NCBI GenBank assembly: GCA_022826745.1
Contig: JAJDUI010000036.1
Span: 1-64,000 of the forward strand
Reading direction: 5' to 3'
DNA from: Thermoanaerobaculia bacterium
GTDB taxonomy: Bacteria; Acidobacteriota; Thermoanaerobaculia; Multivoradales; Multivoraceae
Length of the DNA: 64,000 nucleotides
Numbering within the stretch: the first letter of the stretch is position 1; the number at the start of each line of letters is the position of its first letter. This document shows, piece after piece, positions 50,373 to 58,661 of the stretch. The notes under the pieces are model-generated. The model made no database searches, was not told the origin of the DNA, and worked only from the letters and a program-made list of their open reading frames with translations. A program made the position numbers and the translations under genes.

Positions 50373-53300
50373 CTACATGCTGCGCCGGTACTCGCCGCCG
50401 ACGCGGTAGAGCGCGTCCGAGATCTGGCCGAGCGAGCAGTGCTTGACCGTCTCCATCAGTTCCTCGAACACGTTTCCGCGCCGGCGCGCCACTTCCTGTA
50501 GCCGCCCGAGACAGGCTCCCGAGTGATCGGCGTGGCGGCGGTGGAACGCGGCCAGGCTCTCGATCTGCTGCTGCTTCTCGTCGTCGGTCGAGCGGATGAG
50601 CTCCGCCTCTACCGTCTCCGCGAACTCCTGGCCTTCGGCGAGAAACGTGTTGACGCCCACTACGGGCAGGCTGCCGTCGTGCTTCTTCGCCTCGTACTCC
50701 ATGCTCTCGTCCTGGATCTTCGAGCGCTGGTACATCGTGTCCATCGCCGCCAGGACGCCGCCCCGTTCGGCCAGACGCTCGAACTCCAGGTAGACCGCCG
50801 CCTCCACCGCATCGGTGAGCTGGTCGAGGGCGAAGGAGCCCTGCCAGGGGTTCTCGCTCCGATTGAGACCGAACTCCCGGTTGATGATCAACTGGATCGC
50901 CAGCGCGCGGCGCACGGACTGCTCGGTCGGCGTCGTGATCGCTTCGTCGAAGGCGTTCGTGTGGAGGGAGTTGCAACGGTCGAGGATGCCGTAGAGCGCC
51001 TGCAGCGTGGTGCGGATGTCGTTGAACTGGATCTCCTGGGCGTGGAGCGAGCGGCCTGAGGTCTGGATGTGGTACTTCAGCATCTGGCTGCGGGCCGAGG
51101 CGCCGTACCGCTCGCGCATCGCGCGCGCCCAGATGCGGCGGGCCACGCGGCCGATCACGGCGTACTCCGGGTCCATGCCGTTCGAGAAGAAGAACGACAG
51201 GTTCGGGGCGAAGTCGTCGATCGCCATCCCCCGCGCCAGGTAGTACTCGACGATCGTGAAACCGTTGGCGAGCGTGAACGCCAACTGGGTGATCGGGTTC
51301 GCCCCGGCCTCGGCGATGTGGTAGCCGCTTACCGAGGCGCTGTAGTAGTTGCGGACGTTGTGGTCGATGAAGAACTGCTGGACGTCGCCCATCATCCGCA
51401 GCGAGAACTCGGTCGAGAAGATGCAGGTGTTCTGCGCCTGGTCTTCCTTCAGGATGTCGGCCTGAACCGTGCCCCGGACCCGGCTCAGCGCGTCGGCGCG
51501 GATGCGTTCGTAGACGTCGCGCTCGACCACCTGGTCGCCGGAAATGCCGAGCAGCGCCAGCCCCAGGCCGTCGTTCTCCTCCGGCAGGTCGCCGCGGTAG
51601 ACCGGCACGTCGCCGCCGGAGCGGCGTTCGATCTGGTCGCGCGCCCGCTCAAGGCCGCCGGTCTCCCGCAGGTGGCGTTCGACCTGCTGGTCGACCGCGG
51701 CGTTCATGAAGAAGGCCAGGATGGTCGGCGCCGGGCCGTTGATCGTCATCGACACGGAGGTTGCCGGGTCGCAGAGGTCGAAGCCCGAGTAGAGCCGCTT
51801 CATGTCGTCGACGGTGGCGATCGAGACCCCCGAGTTGCCGACCTTGCCCCAGATGTCCGGCCTGAGCCCGGGATCCGAGCCGTAGAGCGTGACCGAGTCG
51901 AACGCCGTGGACAGGCGATTCGCCGGCTGGCCGCGCGACACGAAGTGGAAGCGCCGGTTCGTGCGCTCGGCGATTCCCTCGCCCGCGAACATGCGCGTCG
52001 GTTCCTCGCCGCTCCGCCGGTAGGGATACACGCCCGCGGTATAGGGGTAGGCCCCCGGCAGGTTGTGCTTCATCAGGAAGCGCAGCAGGTCGCCCCAGTC
52101 CGAGTACTCGGGCAGCGCCAGCTTCGGCATCCGCAGATGGCTCAGGGTGGTCACGTAGTTGTCGCCGGTGACCTCGCGGCCGCGGACCGGGTAGCTGTAC
52201 TGGTCGGCGCGCGCCGCGTCGACGCGACGCGGCCAGTCCTTCAGGAGTTCCACCGCCTCGGCGCTGACTTCGGCCAGCGCTTCCTGGTATCTCCCGCGCA
52301 GGCGAGCGAGGCTCTGGTCGGGCGCCGTCTCCAGCGCTGACGCGTCGTAGCCCTCGAGAGGGGCCGGCAGCTCGGGATCCTCGAGCTCGGCCAGCGCCCG
52401 GTAGCAACCGTGCGCCCTCCCCGCCGCGGCCGCGCGGCGCTCCGCGTCTGCCTCCGCGGCGCGTCCCGCCTCCGCGATCTCGGCCAGGTAGCGGTTGCGA
52501 TTGTCCGGGATCAGGACCGCCGCCTTCGGCTCGCGCTCGTCCAGGTCGACCTCGGGCGTCCAGACGCCCTCGTCCAGGTCGAGCCGCTCCCGGAGCAGCC
52601 GGCACACGTTCCAGAACATCCAGTTGACGCCCGGGTCCTGGAACTGGCTGGCGATCGTCGGGTGGACCGGCACGTCCTCGTCGGCCGTGCCGAAGGCCAG
52701 CCGGTTGCGCCGCCACTGCTTGCGGACGTCCCGCAGCGCATCCTGGCCGCCGCGGCGGTCGAACTTGTTCAGGACGATCACGTCGGCGAAGTCGAGCATG
52801 TCGATCTTCTCGAGCTGGCTCGCCGCGCCGTAGTCCGAGGTCATCACGTAGACCGAGAGGTCGACCAGGTCGACGATCTCGCTGTCGCTCTGACCGATGC
52901 CGGCGGTCTCCACGAGGACCATGGAGAACCCCGACGCCTTGAGCAGAGCGATCGCGTCGCCGAGCACTTCGCTGGTCGCCAGGTGCTGCCGGCGCGTCGC
53001 CATCGAACGCATGAAGGCGCGCTCGCTGCGCAGGCTGTTCATGCGGATGCGGTCGCCGAGCAGGGCGCCGCCCGTCCGCCGGCGCGTCGGGTCGACCGCC
53101 AGGAGGGCGATCCGCATGCCCGACGCCGCCCCGGGCATGCACTCGAGGAAGCGGTTCAGCAGCTCGTCGGCGACGCTGCTCTTGCCCGCGCCGCCGGTCC
53201 CGGTCAGTCCCACCACCGGCACGCCGGCGCCGGCGAGCTGCCACTCCTTGCGCAGCCGGCGCAACTCGGACTCGGCCACGGCGCCGCGCTCGATGGCGGA

Positions 53301-53837
53301 CAGCAGGCGCGACAGCTCGATGTCTCCCTGCGGGTCCGCAGCCACGCGCACCCTGAACCGCGGTTCGGGCGCGGGCCGTCGCTTCGCGTGCGCCCGCTCG
53401 ACGACGTCGTCGATCATCGCCGGCAGGCCCATCTTCAGGCCGTCGTCGGGGTGGTAGATCCGCTCGACGCCGTAGGTCTCGAGTGCCGCGATCTCTTCCG
53501 GCGTGATCGTGCCGCCGCCGCCGCCGAAGACCAGGACGTCTTCCCTGCCCTCTTCCGCCAGCCGGTCCACCATGTAGCGGAAGAACTCGATGTGCCCGCC
53601 CTGGTAGGAGCTGATCGCGATCGCGTCGGCGTCCTCCTGCACAGCGGCGCGCACGATCTCGTCGACGCCGCGGTTGTGCCCCAGGTGGATCACCTCGGCC
53701 CCGCGGTCCTGGATCATCCGCCGCATGATGTGGATCGCCGCGTCGTGGCCGTCGAAGAGCGACGCCGCGGTCACGAACCGCAGCGGGCTGGCATCCTCGG
53801 CGGGCCGGATCCGCGGATCCTGTTCGGGTGTGGTCAT
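50373..53837 (-). CDS. icmF: Fused isobutyryl-CoA mutase (IcmF)
   Basis: A 1154-residue enzyme in the IcmF order: N-terminal B12-binding domain (about 15-155; DGHD at 29-32 with the cobalt-ligating His, SSYQGGH at 76-82, GGGGT), then a MeaB-like G-protein chaperone domain with P-loop LTGTGGAGKSS (211-221) and a LNKFDRRGG NKxD motif, and a C-terminal mutase barrel with YPYTAGVYPYRR, MFAGEGIAERTNRRFHF, STAFDSVTLYGSDP and IQTSGRSLHAQEIQFNDIRTT. IcmF interconverts isobutyryl-CoA and butyryl-CoA (or isovaleryl/pivalyl-CoA) using adenosylcobalamin, and the G domain guards cofactor loading. Length and domain order match known IcmF; methylmalonyl-CoA mutase normally is not fused this way. Stands alone, with a repeat A copy downstream. 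Confidence 0.94.
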   Translation of the reverse strand: MTTPEQDPRIRPAEDASPLRFVTAASLFDGHDAAIHIMRRMIQDRGAEVIHLGHNRGVDEIVRAAVQEDADAIAISSYQGGHIEFFRYMVDRLAEEGREDVLVFGGGGGTITPEEIAALETYGVERIYHPDDGLKMGLPAMIDDVVERAHAKRRPAPEPRFRVRVAADPQGDIELSRLLSAIERGAVAESELRRLRKEWQLAGAGVPVVGLTGTGGAGKSSVADELLNRFLECMPGAASGMRIALLAVDPTRRRTGGALLGDRIRMNSLRSERAFMRSMATRRQHLATSEVLGDAIALLKASGFSMVLVETAGIGQSDSEIVDLVDLSVYVMTSDYGAASQLEKIDMLDFADVIVLNKFDRRGGQDALRDVRKQWRRNRLAFGTADEDVPVHPTIASQFQDPGVNWMFWNVCRLLRERLDLDEGVWTPEVDLDEREPKAAVLIPDNRNRYLAEIAEAGRAAEADAERRAAAAGRAHGCYRALAELEDPELPAPLEGYDASALETAPDQSLARLRGRYQEALAEVSAEAVELLKDWPRRVDAARADQYSYPVRGREVTGDNYVTTLSHLRMPKLALPEYSDWGDLLRFLMKHNLPGAYPYTAGVYPYRRSGEEPTRMFAGEGIAERTNRRFHFVSRGQPANRLSTAFDSVTLYGSDPGLRPDIWGKVGNSGVSIATVDDMKRLYSGFDLCDPATSVSMTINGPAPTILAFFMNAAVDQQVERHLRETGGLERARDQIERRSGGDVPVYRGDLPEENDGLGLALLGISGDQVVERDVYERIRADALSRVRGTVQADILKEDQAQNTCIFSTEFSLRMMGDVQQFFIDHNVRNYYSASVSGYHIAEAGANPITQLAFTLANGFTIVEYYLARGMAIDDFAPNLSFFFSNGMDPEYAVIGRVARRIWARAMRERYGASARSQMLKYHIQTSGRSLHAQEIQFNDIRTTLQALYGILDRCNSLHTNAFDEAITTPTEQSVRRALAIQLIINREFGLNRSENPWQGSFALDQLTDAVEAAVYLEFERLAERGGVLAAMDTMYQRSKIQDESMEYEAKKHDGSLPVVGVNTFLAEGQEFAETVEAELIRSTDDEKQQQIESLAAFHRRHADHSGACLGRLQEVARRRGNVFEELMETVKHCSLGQISDALYRVGGEYRRSM

Positions 53838-53994
53838 GCGACGGTGGGCAAGCGGCGATCTTCGGCCCGGAGTCTACTGCCGACGGCCGGATGGAACCGA
53901 GGACGCGACCGGGGGCTGTAAGCTCCGCGAACTTCACTCATCCAGCGTCGGCGGCCGCTACCGCCCATCCTTACCACGTCTACCGGAGTTCGCC

Positions 53995-54651
53995 GTGAGA
54001 ACGACGACCACGACCACTTCCCTGCTCATCCTCGCCACGCTGCTCCTCGCGGCGCTTCCGGCCGCGGCTCAGGAGCAGGCGGCATCGAGCCGATCCAACA
54101 CCGCTCCGGCGGCCGCCCAAACCGCGGACAGCGACGCCGAAGCCACCGCCGCGGCGCGGCGGGAGCGGTTCCGCCGCCTGCGCTACGGCAACCTGGCCGA
54201 GCTCGAACTGGCCGGCAAGCAACTCCGCATCTCCTATCCGGACCTCCTGACGGACAGCGACGACTACCGGGCGCTCGAGAGCCTTACGGCCGGCGACGTC
54301 GCCGCCTGGAACAGCGGCCGCGCGGTCAAGCTGCTCACCCACGTTTCACTCTCGTTCGACGGCATCGTCGTTCCCTACGGCAACGCCTCTCCCGACTATC
54401 CCGGCGTCTACAGCCTGTGGCCGAAGCGCACGGCCGACGGCTGGAGCCTCGTGTTCAACGGCGAAGCCGACATCTGGGGCAGCCAGCGCAACCCGGCGGC
54501 CGACGCGGTCGAGGTGCCGCTCGAGCACTCATCGGCCGACGAGCCGGCCGAGAAGCTGACGATCGAGTTCCTGGAGATCGAGCCGGGCACGGTGCTGCGG
54601 ATCGCCTGGGGCGGTCACCAGTTCCTGGCGGCGTTAGAAGCCGCGCCGTAG
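53995..54651 (+). CDS. Secreted DUF2911-like protein
   Basis: A 218-residue protein starting at GTG 53995 (GGAG seven bases upstream) with signal peptide MRTTTTTTSLLILATLLLAALPAAAQ, a Ser/Ala-rich linker, and a C-terminal beta-rich domain with the DUF2911-type ending FNGEADIWGSQRNPAADAVEVPLE and LTIEFLEIEPGTVLRIAWGGHQF. The RYGNLAELELAGKQLRISYPDL region before it fits the N-terminal half of the same family. Function unknown; such proteins are exported and bind unknown ligands. Divergent from icmF, convergent with the NTF2-like gene. Confidence 0.76.
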   Translation: MRTTTTTTSLLILATLLLAALPAAAQEQAASSRSNTAPAAAQTADSDAEATAAARRERFRRLRYGNLAELELAGKQLRISYPDLLTDSDDYRALESLTAGDVAAWNSGRAVKLLTHVSLSFDGIVVPYGNASPDYPGVYSLWPKRTADGWSLVFNGEADIWGSQRNPAADAVEVPLEHSSADEPAEKLTIEFLEIEPGTVLRIAWGGHQFLAALEAAP

Positions 54652-54653
54652 AC

Positions 54654-54674
54654 AGCCCGCCCGGAAGCCGGGCT
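54654..54674. terminator. Hairpin between convergent genes
   Basis: AGCCCG (54654-54659) pairs with CGGGCT (54669-54674) across a 9-base loop, between the convergent stops of the DUF2911-like and NTF2-like genes. It has no U-tract on either strand, so it is only a possible bidirectional terminator or RNA end. Confidence 0.4.
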
Positions 54675-54680
54675 CCGCGG

Positions 54681-55217
54681 CTATTCGGGGCTGTAGGGCA
54701 TCGATGAGTGATGGAGGTTGATCCTCAACTCACCGTCAACAAGGACGTAGCCAAACGTGTACTCGACCTTTGTCTCGCTACCGTCCGGACCTGTGAAGTA
54801 GTAGTTGCCCATGGCCATGGCGGAGGTGTCGTTGGTGTAGATGCCGTTGCTCTCCCACCGAACCTTCGTCCAGCCCGAGATGGCAAACCCCTTGTCCTCC
54901 GTTCCGTCTGTCCCGATGAAGTAGCTCAGAGCTTCCTCAAACGTCTCACGGAACTGATCTTCCGCTGCCAACGTCGGCTTGAACATGACGCTGGTCTCGC
55001 CATACGCGTAAAGGTCCTTGACGTGTTCCGCCGCACGGGCGGCGTAGTCGCCGCCATCGGAGTGGACCTTGGCAATCGCGACGATACCCTCGCCCCAGAC
55101 TTTCTGCGCATCAACGACAGCCTGTTCCGGGATCGGTTCCGCTGCAACGGACGTGGCCATGACGGCGAGGGCGAGGCCGAAGATCGCGGCCAGAACGGGA
55201 TGTGGTCGGTTCTTCAT
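54681..55217 (-). CDS. Secreted NTF2/SnoaL-like protein
   Basis: A 178-residue protein starting MKNRPHPVLAAIFGLALAVMATSVAAEP (signal peptide). The mature part has an alpha-helical start (VVDAQKVWGEGIVAIAKVHSDGGDYAARAAEHVKDLYAYG), a VMFKPTLAAEDQFRETFEEALSYFIG segment and four predicted strands with GFAISGWTKVRWESN and ETKVEYTFGYVLVDGELRINLHHSSMPY, the arrangement of the NTF2-like/SnoaL fold. Similar sequences are sometimes labelled phosphoribosyl-AMP cyclohydrolase in databases, as I recall, but the metal-binding motif of HisI is not visible here, so I do not use that name. Function unknown, periplasmic. Followed 32 bases upstream (on the minus strand) by the Gfo/Idh gene end. Confidence 0.7.
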   Translation of the reverse strand: MKNRPHPVLAAIFGLALAVMATSVAAEPIPEQAVVDAQKVWGEGIVAIAKVHSDGGDYAARAAEHVKDLYAYGETSVMFKPTLAAEDQFRETFEEALSYFIGTDGTEDKGFAISGWTKVRWESNGIYTNDTSAMAMGNYYFTGPDGSETKVEYTFGYVLVDGELRINLHHSSMPYSPE

Positions 55218-55249
55218 GATGGTGTCCTCCCTTTCGTGAGATCGCGAAC

Positions 55250-56578
55250 TCAGGCCTTCGTTACTCCCGGCACCGCCACCGCATACCGGCCCTTCTTGTC
55301 CGGCACGGTCGGCGGCGCGGCATCCCAGGCGTAGGTCGCAGGCTCCAGCGACCTGTCGGACTTGAGCGCTTCCTTCCAGGTGATCTTCTTGCCCGAGTAG
55401 GTCGCCATCCGGCCCATCACGGCCGTCATCGTGGCGATCGCCCCGTTCTTCGCCTCGTTGAAGGGCTTGTCCTCGCGGATCGCCTCGAACAGACGGTCGT
55501 GCTCGACCTGGTACGGACTCTTCTCGTCCTCCGGCTCGCGGTGGTTCCAGCCTCCCGGCGCCTCGATCAAGCCGGAGGCGAGGCTCGCCCGGCCCTTGCT
55601 GCCGTGCGCGTACTCGGCGACCTGGTCCCAGCAGTTCTGGATGTGCCGGCACTGGCTCAGCATCACCGCTCCGTCATCGTAGGTGTACTCGACGAAGTGG
55701 TGATCGAAGATCTCGCCGTGGTCGGGACCGTTCCGCCACTGGCGGCCGCCCTGGCCCTGGGCTTCGACGGGATGTCCTCCCTTGACCCAGTTGCCGACGT
55801 CGATGTTGTGGATGTGCTGCTCGACGATGTGGTCGCCGCAAAGCCAGTTGAAGTAGTACCAGTTGCGCATCTGGTACTCCATCTCGGTCTGGCCGGGCTT
55901 GCGCGCCCGCACCCAGACGCCGGAACCGTTCCAGTAGACGCGGAGCGCGACGACGTCGCCGATCGCGCCGTCGTGGATGCGGTCGATCGTCTCGTTGTAC
56001 ATCGCGCTGTGGTGGCGCTGGAGTCCAACGCCGACCTTGAGGTTCTTCTCCTTCGCCGCCTTGGCCGCCTTGAGCACCCGCCGCACGCCCGGCGCGTCGA
56101 CCGCCACCGGCTTCTCCATGAAGACGTGCTTGCCCTGCTCGACCGCGTACTCGAAGTGCTCCGGCCGGAAGCCCGGCGGCGTCGCGTGGACGACCACGTC
56201 GACGCCGGAGTCGATCACCTTCCGGTACGCGTCGAAGCCGACGTAGCGGTTCTCCGACGGCACCTGGAGGCGCTTCCCGCCCTCGAACGACCCGTTCTCA
56301 GCCTGTTCGGCGAGGCGCGCGTAGCAGTTCTCAACGCGGTCCTCGAAGGCGTCGGCCATCGCCACGAGCTCGACCGGCCCGGAGGTCGACAGCGCCTGCG
56401 CCGCGGCACCCGTACCGCGTCCGCCGCAGCCGATCAGACCGATTCGGAGCGTCGCGTCGCCGCGGGCGCGCCCTACGTCCGTTGCCGTGTTTGCTGCAGC
56501 GGCGCCGCCGCCGACTCCGCCCGCAAGCAGGGCCGCGGAGGCCCCGGTGATGAAACTGCGCCTGGAGGTTCCGTCCAT
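55250..56578 (-). CDS. Tat-exported Gfo/Idh/MocA-family oxidoreductase
   Basis: A 442-residue protein with a twin-arginine signal MDGTSRRSFITGASAALLAGG (SRRSF), so it is probably folded with its cofactor in the cytosol and then exported. The NAD(P)-binding domain is LRIGLIGCGGRGTGAAAQ, with the EKPVAVDAPG motif around residue 165 (Lys is the usual catalytic residue). C-terminal segments such as DHIVEQHIHNIDVGNWV and GEIFDHHFVEYTYDDG match Gfo/Idh/MocA dehydrogenases of sugars or inositols. The GAGGAGA ribosome-binding site six bases before ATG 56578 fixes the start. It is divergent from the enoyl-CoA hydratase gene and shares the strand with the NTF2-like gene downstream. Confidence 0.9.
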   Translation of the reverse strand: MDGTSRRSFITGASAALLAGGVGGGAAAANTATDVGRARGDATLRIGLIGCGGRGTGAAAQALSTSGPVELVAMADAFEDRVENCYARLAEQAENGSFEGGKRLQVPSENRYVGFDAYRKVIDSGVDVVVHATPPGFRPEHFEYAVEQGKHVFMEKPVAVDAPGVRRVLKAAKAAKEKNLKVGVGLQRHHSAMYNETIDRIHDGAIGDVVALRVYWNGSGVWVRARKPGQTEMEYQMRNWYYFNWLCGDHIVEQHIHNIDVGNWVKGGHPVEAQGQGGRQWRNGPDHGEIFDHHFVEYTYDDGAVMLSQCRHIQNCWDQVAEYAHGSKGRASLASGLIEAPGGWNHREPEDEKSPYQVEHDRLFEAIREDKPFNEAKNGAIATMTAVMGRMATYSGKKITWKEALKSDRSLEPATYAWDAAPPTVPDKKGRYAVAVPGVTKA

Positions 56579-56687
56579 GATGTCTCCTCGCACCGCAAAG
56601 GTGCCGTCGTCGTCGATCCGTATCGACCGAGCCTTGATCCCGTGGTGGCCATACTCTAGCGCGCCGCCTCCGCTACCATCCGCCGCC

Positions 56688-57479
56688 ATGAACGACCTTG
56701 AGACGCTCCGCTTCGAACTCGCCGACCACGTCGCCCGCATCACCCTCAACCGGCCCGATGCTGCGAACGCGATGAACCTGCAGATGACGAAGGACCTGCT
56801 GGAGGTCGGCATCGAGTGCGACGAGAACCCGGACGTGCGGGCGGTGCTGCTCCGCAGCGAGGGTCGGATGTTCTGTGCGGGCGGTGATCTCGCCTCGTTC
56901 GCCAAGGCAGGCGCCGCCCTCCCACGCGGGCTCAAGGAGATGACGGTCTATCTGCACGCGGCGATCACACGCCTGGCCCGCGGCAGCGCGCCCGTGATCG
57001 CGGCCGTTCAGGGACCCGCCGCCGGCGCCGGGTTCTCCCTTGCCTGCGCGGCCGACCTGGTCGTCGCCTCCGAGCAGGCGGTGTTCACGATGGCCTACAC
57101 GCGCGCCGGTCTGACGCCGGACGGCAGCTCCACCTACTTCTTGCCACGGCTCCTAGGACGCCACCGGGCGCTGGAACTCATCCTCACGAACCGCACCCTG
57201 TCCGCCGCCGAGGCCCAGGAATGGGGAATCGTCAACGAAGTCGTCCCGGCCGACGAACTGAACGCCCGCGCCGGGAAGCTCGCAAAGCAACTGGCGGCCG
57301 GACCGACCTGGGCGTTCGGCGCCGCCAAGGAACTCGTCATGCGCTCCTTCTCCGAGGACCTGGAGTCCCAGATGGAGTTCGAGTCGCAGGCCATCGCCAA
57401 TGCCGCACGAACCGAAGACGCCGGCGAGGGCATCGCCGCCTTCTTCGAGAAGCGCCGGGCGAACTTCCGCGGCAGTTGA
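56688..57479 (+). CDS. Enoyl-CoA hydratase/isomerase family protein
   Basis: A 263-residue crotonase-fold protein: ITLNRPDAANAMNLQM, then FCAGGDLASFAKAG (oxyanion-hole CAGGD), APVIAAVQGPAAGAGFSLACAADLVVAS and FTMAYTRAGLTPDGSSTYFLPRLLGRHRALELILTNRTLSAAEA. The residue at the first catalytic Glu position is not Glu, and the segment with TPDGS rather than ExG-type is seen in PaaG-like isomerases, so isomerase or another crotonase activity is as likely as hydration. It would act in the cytosol on an unsaturated acyl-CoA. Ten bases later a secreted SUMF1 protein gene starts on the same strand. Confidence 0.9.
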   Translation: MNDLETLRFELADHVARITLNRPDAANAMNLQMTKDLLEVGIECDENPDVRAVLLRSEGRMFCAGGDLASFAKAGAALPRGLKEMTVYLHAAITRLARGSAPVIAAVQGPAAGAGFSLACAADLVVASEQAVFTMAYTRAGLTPDGSSTYFLPRLLGRHRALELILTNRTLSAAEAQEWGIVNEVVPADELNARAGKLAKQLAAGPTWAFGAAKELVMRSFSEDLESQMEFESQAIANAARTEDAGEGIAAFFEKRRANFRGS

Positions 57480-57489
57480 GATCGCTCCC

Positions 57490-58581
57490 GTGCCGAAGGG
57501 GCTCCTGATTCCGATCGCGCTGGTCGTCGCCGCGGTCCAGGAACCCGGAGCCGGACGCTATCCTGACATGCCCCTCGGCCGGCCGCCAGCCGTGGACGTG
57601 CCGGCCGCCGTCGCGGCTGCCGAAACCGGCATGAAGCCCTACCGGGAGCGGGTCGTCGGCGTCAGCGCCGAGGGCGGCGAACTCCACCTCGACATGGCGC
57701 CGGTTCCGGGGGGCGAGTTCCTGCTCGGCAGTCCTGAAACCGAAACCGGTCGCGGCGAACTGGAATCACCCCGGCGCCGCGTGCGGGTCGCCGCGTTCTG
57801 GATGGCGACCCACGAAACGACCTGGGACCTGTACCGCGTGTTCATGTTCGACACGGACCGCGGAGGCGACGAACCCGCCGCCGCCTGGGCCGACGCGGTA
57901 AGCCGCCCGACGCCGCCCTACCGACCGATGGACTTCGGCATGGGGGTCGAGGGCTTTCCGGCGATCTCGATGACCCAGTTCGCGGCCCGCCACTTCACGA
58001 AGTGGCTGTCGATGAAGACCGGGCGCTTCTACCGCCTGCCGACCGAGGCCGAGTGGGAGTACGCCTGCCGGGCCGGCGCCGGGACCCCGTGGTCCTTCGG
58101 CGACGACGCGACCGCGATCGACCGCTTCGCCTGGCACGCCGGCAACAGCGAACGGCGCTACCACGAGGTCGCCCGGCTCGAACCGAACGGCTGGGGCCTC
58201 TTCGACCTGCACGGCAACGTCGCCGAGTGGACCCTTGACGCCTACGCCGACTACGCGGAACTCGGCGACGCCGACCCACTCATCGACCCGCTCGTCTGGC
58301 CTGAGACGGAGTACCCGCGCAGCGTCCGCGGCGGTTCCTGGCGGGACGAGCCGGCCGCTCTTCGCTGCGCCGCCCGCCGAGGATCGGAACTCTCCTGGAA
58401 GCGGATGGACCCGCAGCTCCCGCAGAGCGTCTGGTACCACACGAACGCACGGTTCCTGGGCTTCCGCGTCGTCCGGCCGCTGGTCGAGCCGCCGGTCGAG
58501 GAACAGGAGCGGTACTGGGCGCCCGACGTGGACTCGGTGCGGCGCATCGTCGAGCGCCAGCGCCGCGGGGAACGGGACTGA
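57490..58581 (+). CDS. Secreted SUMF1-domain protein
   Basis: A 363-residue protein from GTG 57490, with a signal peptide MPKGLLIPIALVVAAVQE, about 75 residues of linker, and a SUMF1/FGE domain: MAPVPGGEFLLGSPETE, VRVAAFWMATHETTWDLYRVFM, RFYRLPTEAEWEYACRAGAGTPWSFG, GLFDLHGNVAEWTLDAYADY and SVRGGSWRDEPAALRCAARRG with FLGFRVVRP. The two cysteines that make FGE active are missing (only one Cys lies in the RGGS segment region), so I do not expect formylglycine formation. It is unlike the SUMF1 protein at 28568 in codon use, which matches its surroundings, and its C-terminal region lacks the Asn/Tyr-rich repeat. Ten bases separate it from the enoyl-CoA hydratase gene. Confidence 0.85.
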   Translation: MPKGLLIPIALVVAAVQEPGAGRYPDMPLGRPPAVDVPAAVAAAETGMKPYRERVVGVSAEGGELHLDMAPVPGGEFLLGSPETETGRGELESPRRRVRVAAFWMATHETTWDLYRVFMFDTDRGGDEPAAAWADAVSRPTPPYRPMDFGMGVEGFPAISMTQFAARHFTKWLSMKTGRFYRLPTEAEWEYACRAGAGTPWSFGDDATAIDRFAWHAGNSERRYHEVARLEPNGWGLFDLHGNVAEWTLDAYADYAELGDADPLIDPLVWPETEYPRSVRGGSWRDEPAALRCAARRGSELSWKRMDPQLPQSVWYHTNARFLGFRVVRPLVEPPVEEQERYWAPDVDSVRRIVERQRRGERD

Positions 58582-58587
58582 AGGACG

Positions 58588-58660
58588 CCGGCCGGGGGCC
58601 GGCGACGAACTGGAAGCCGCCTTCGGCGGCGGCGGGTCAGAAGACCCGCGCACCCAGTTG
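58588..58660 (+). repeat. Hairpin repeat A, copy 7
   Basis: Palindrome GCCGGCCGGGGGCCGGC, spacer, GCCGCCTTCGGCGGC hairpin, GCGGGTCAGAAGACCCGC hairpin, and GCACCCAGTTGG. This is the most complete unit, about 73 bases, and it occupies the gap between the convergent stops of the SUMF1 gene and the PHP gene. Confidence 0.8.
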
Positions 58661-58661
58661 G

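Noticed and set aside
54681..55217. Annotation as phosphoribosyl-AMP cyclohydrolase
   Set aside because: Secreted, with an NTF2-like pattern and no HisI metal-binding motif; the database name appears to be a propagated error.
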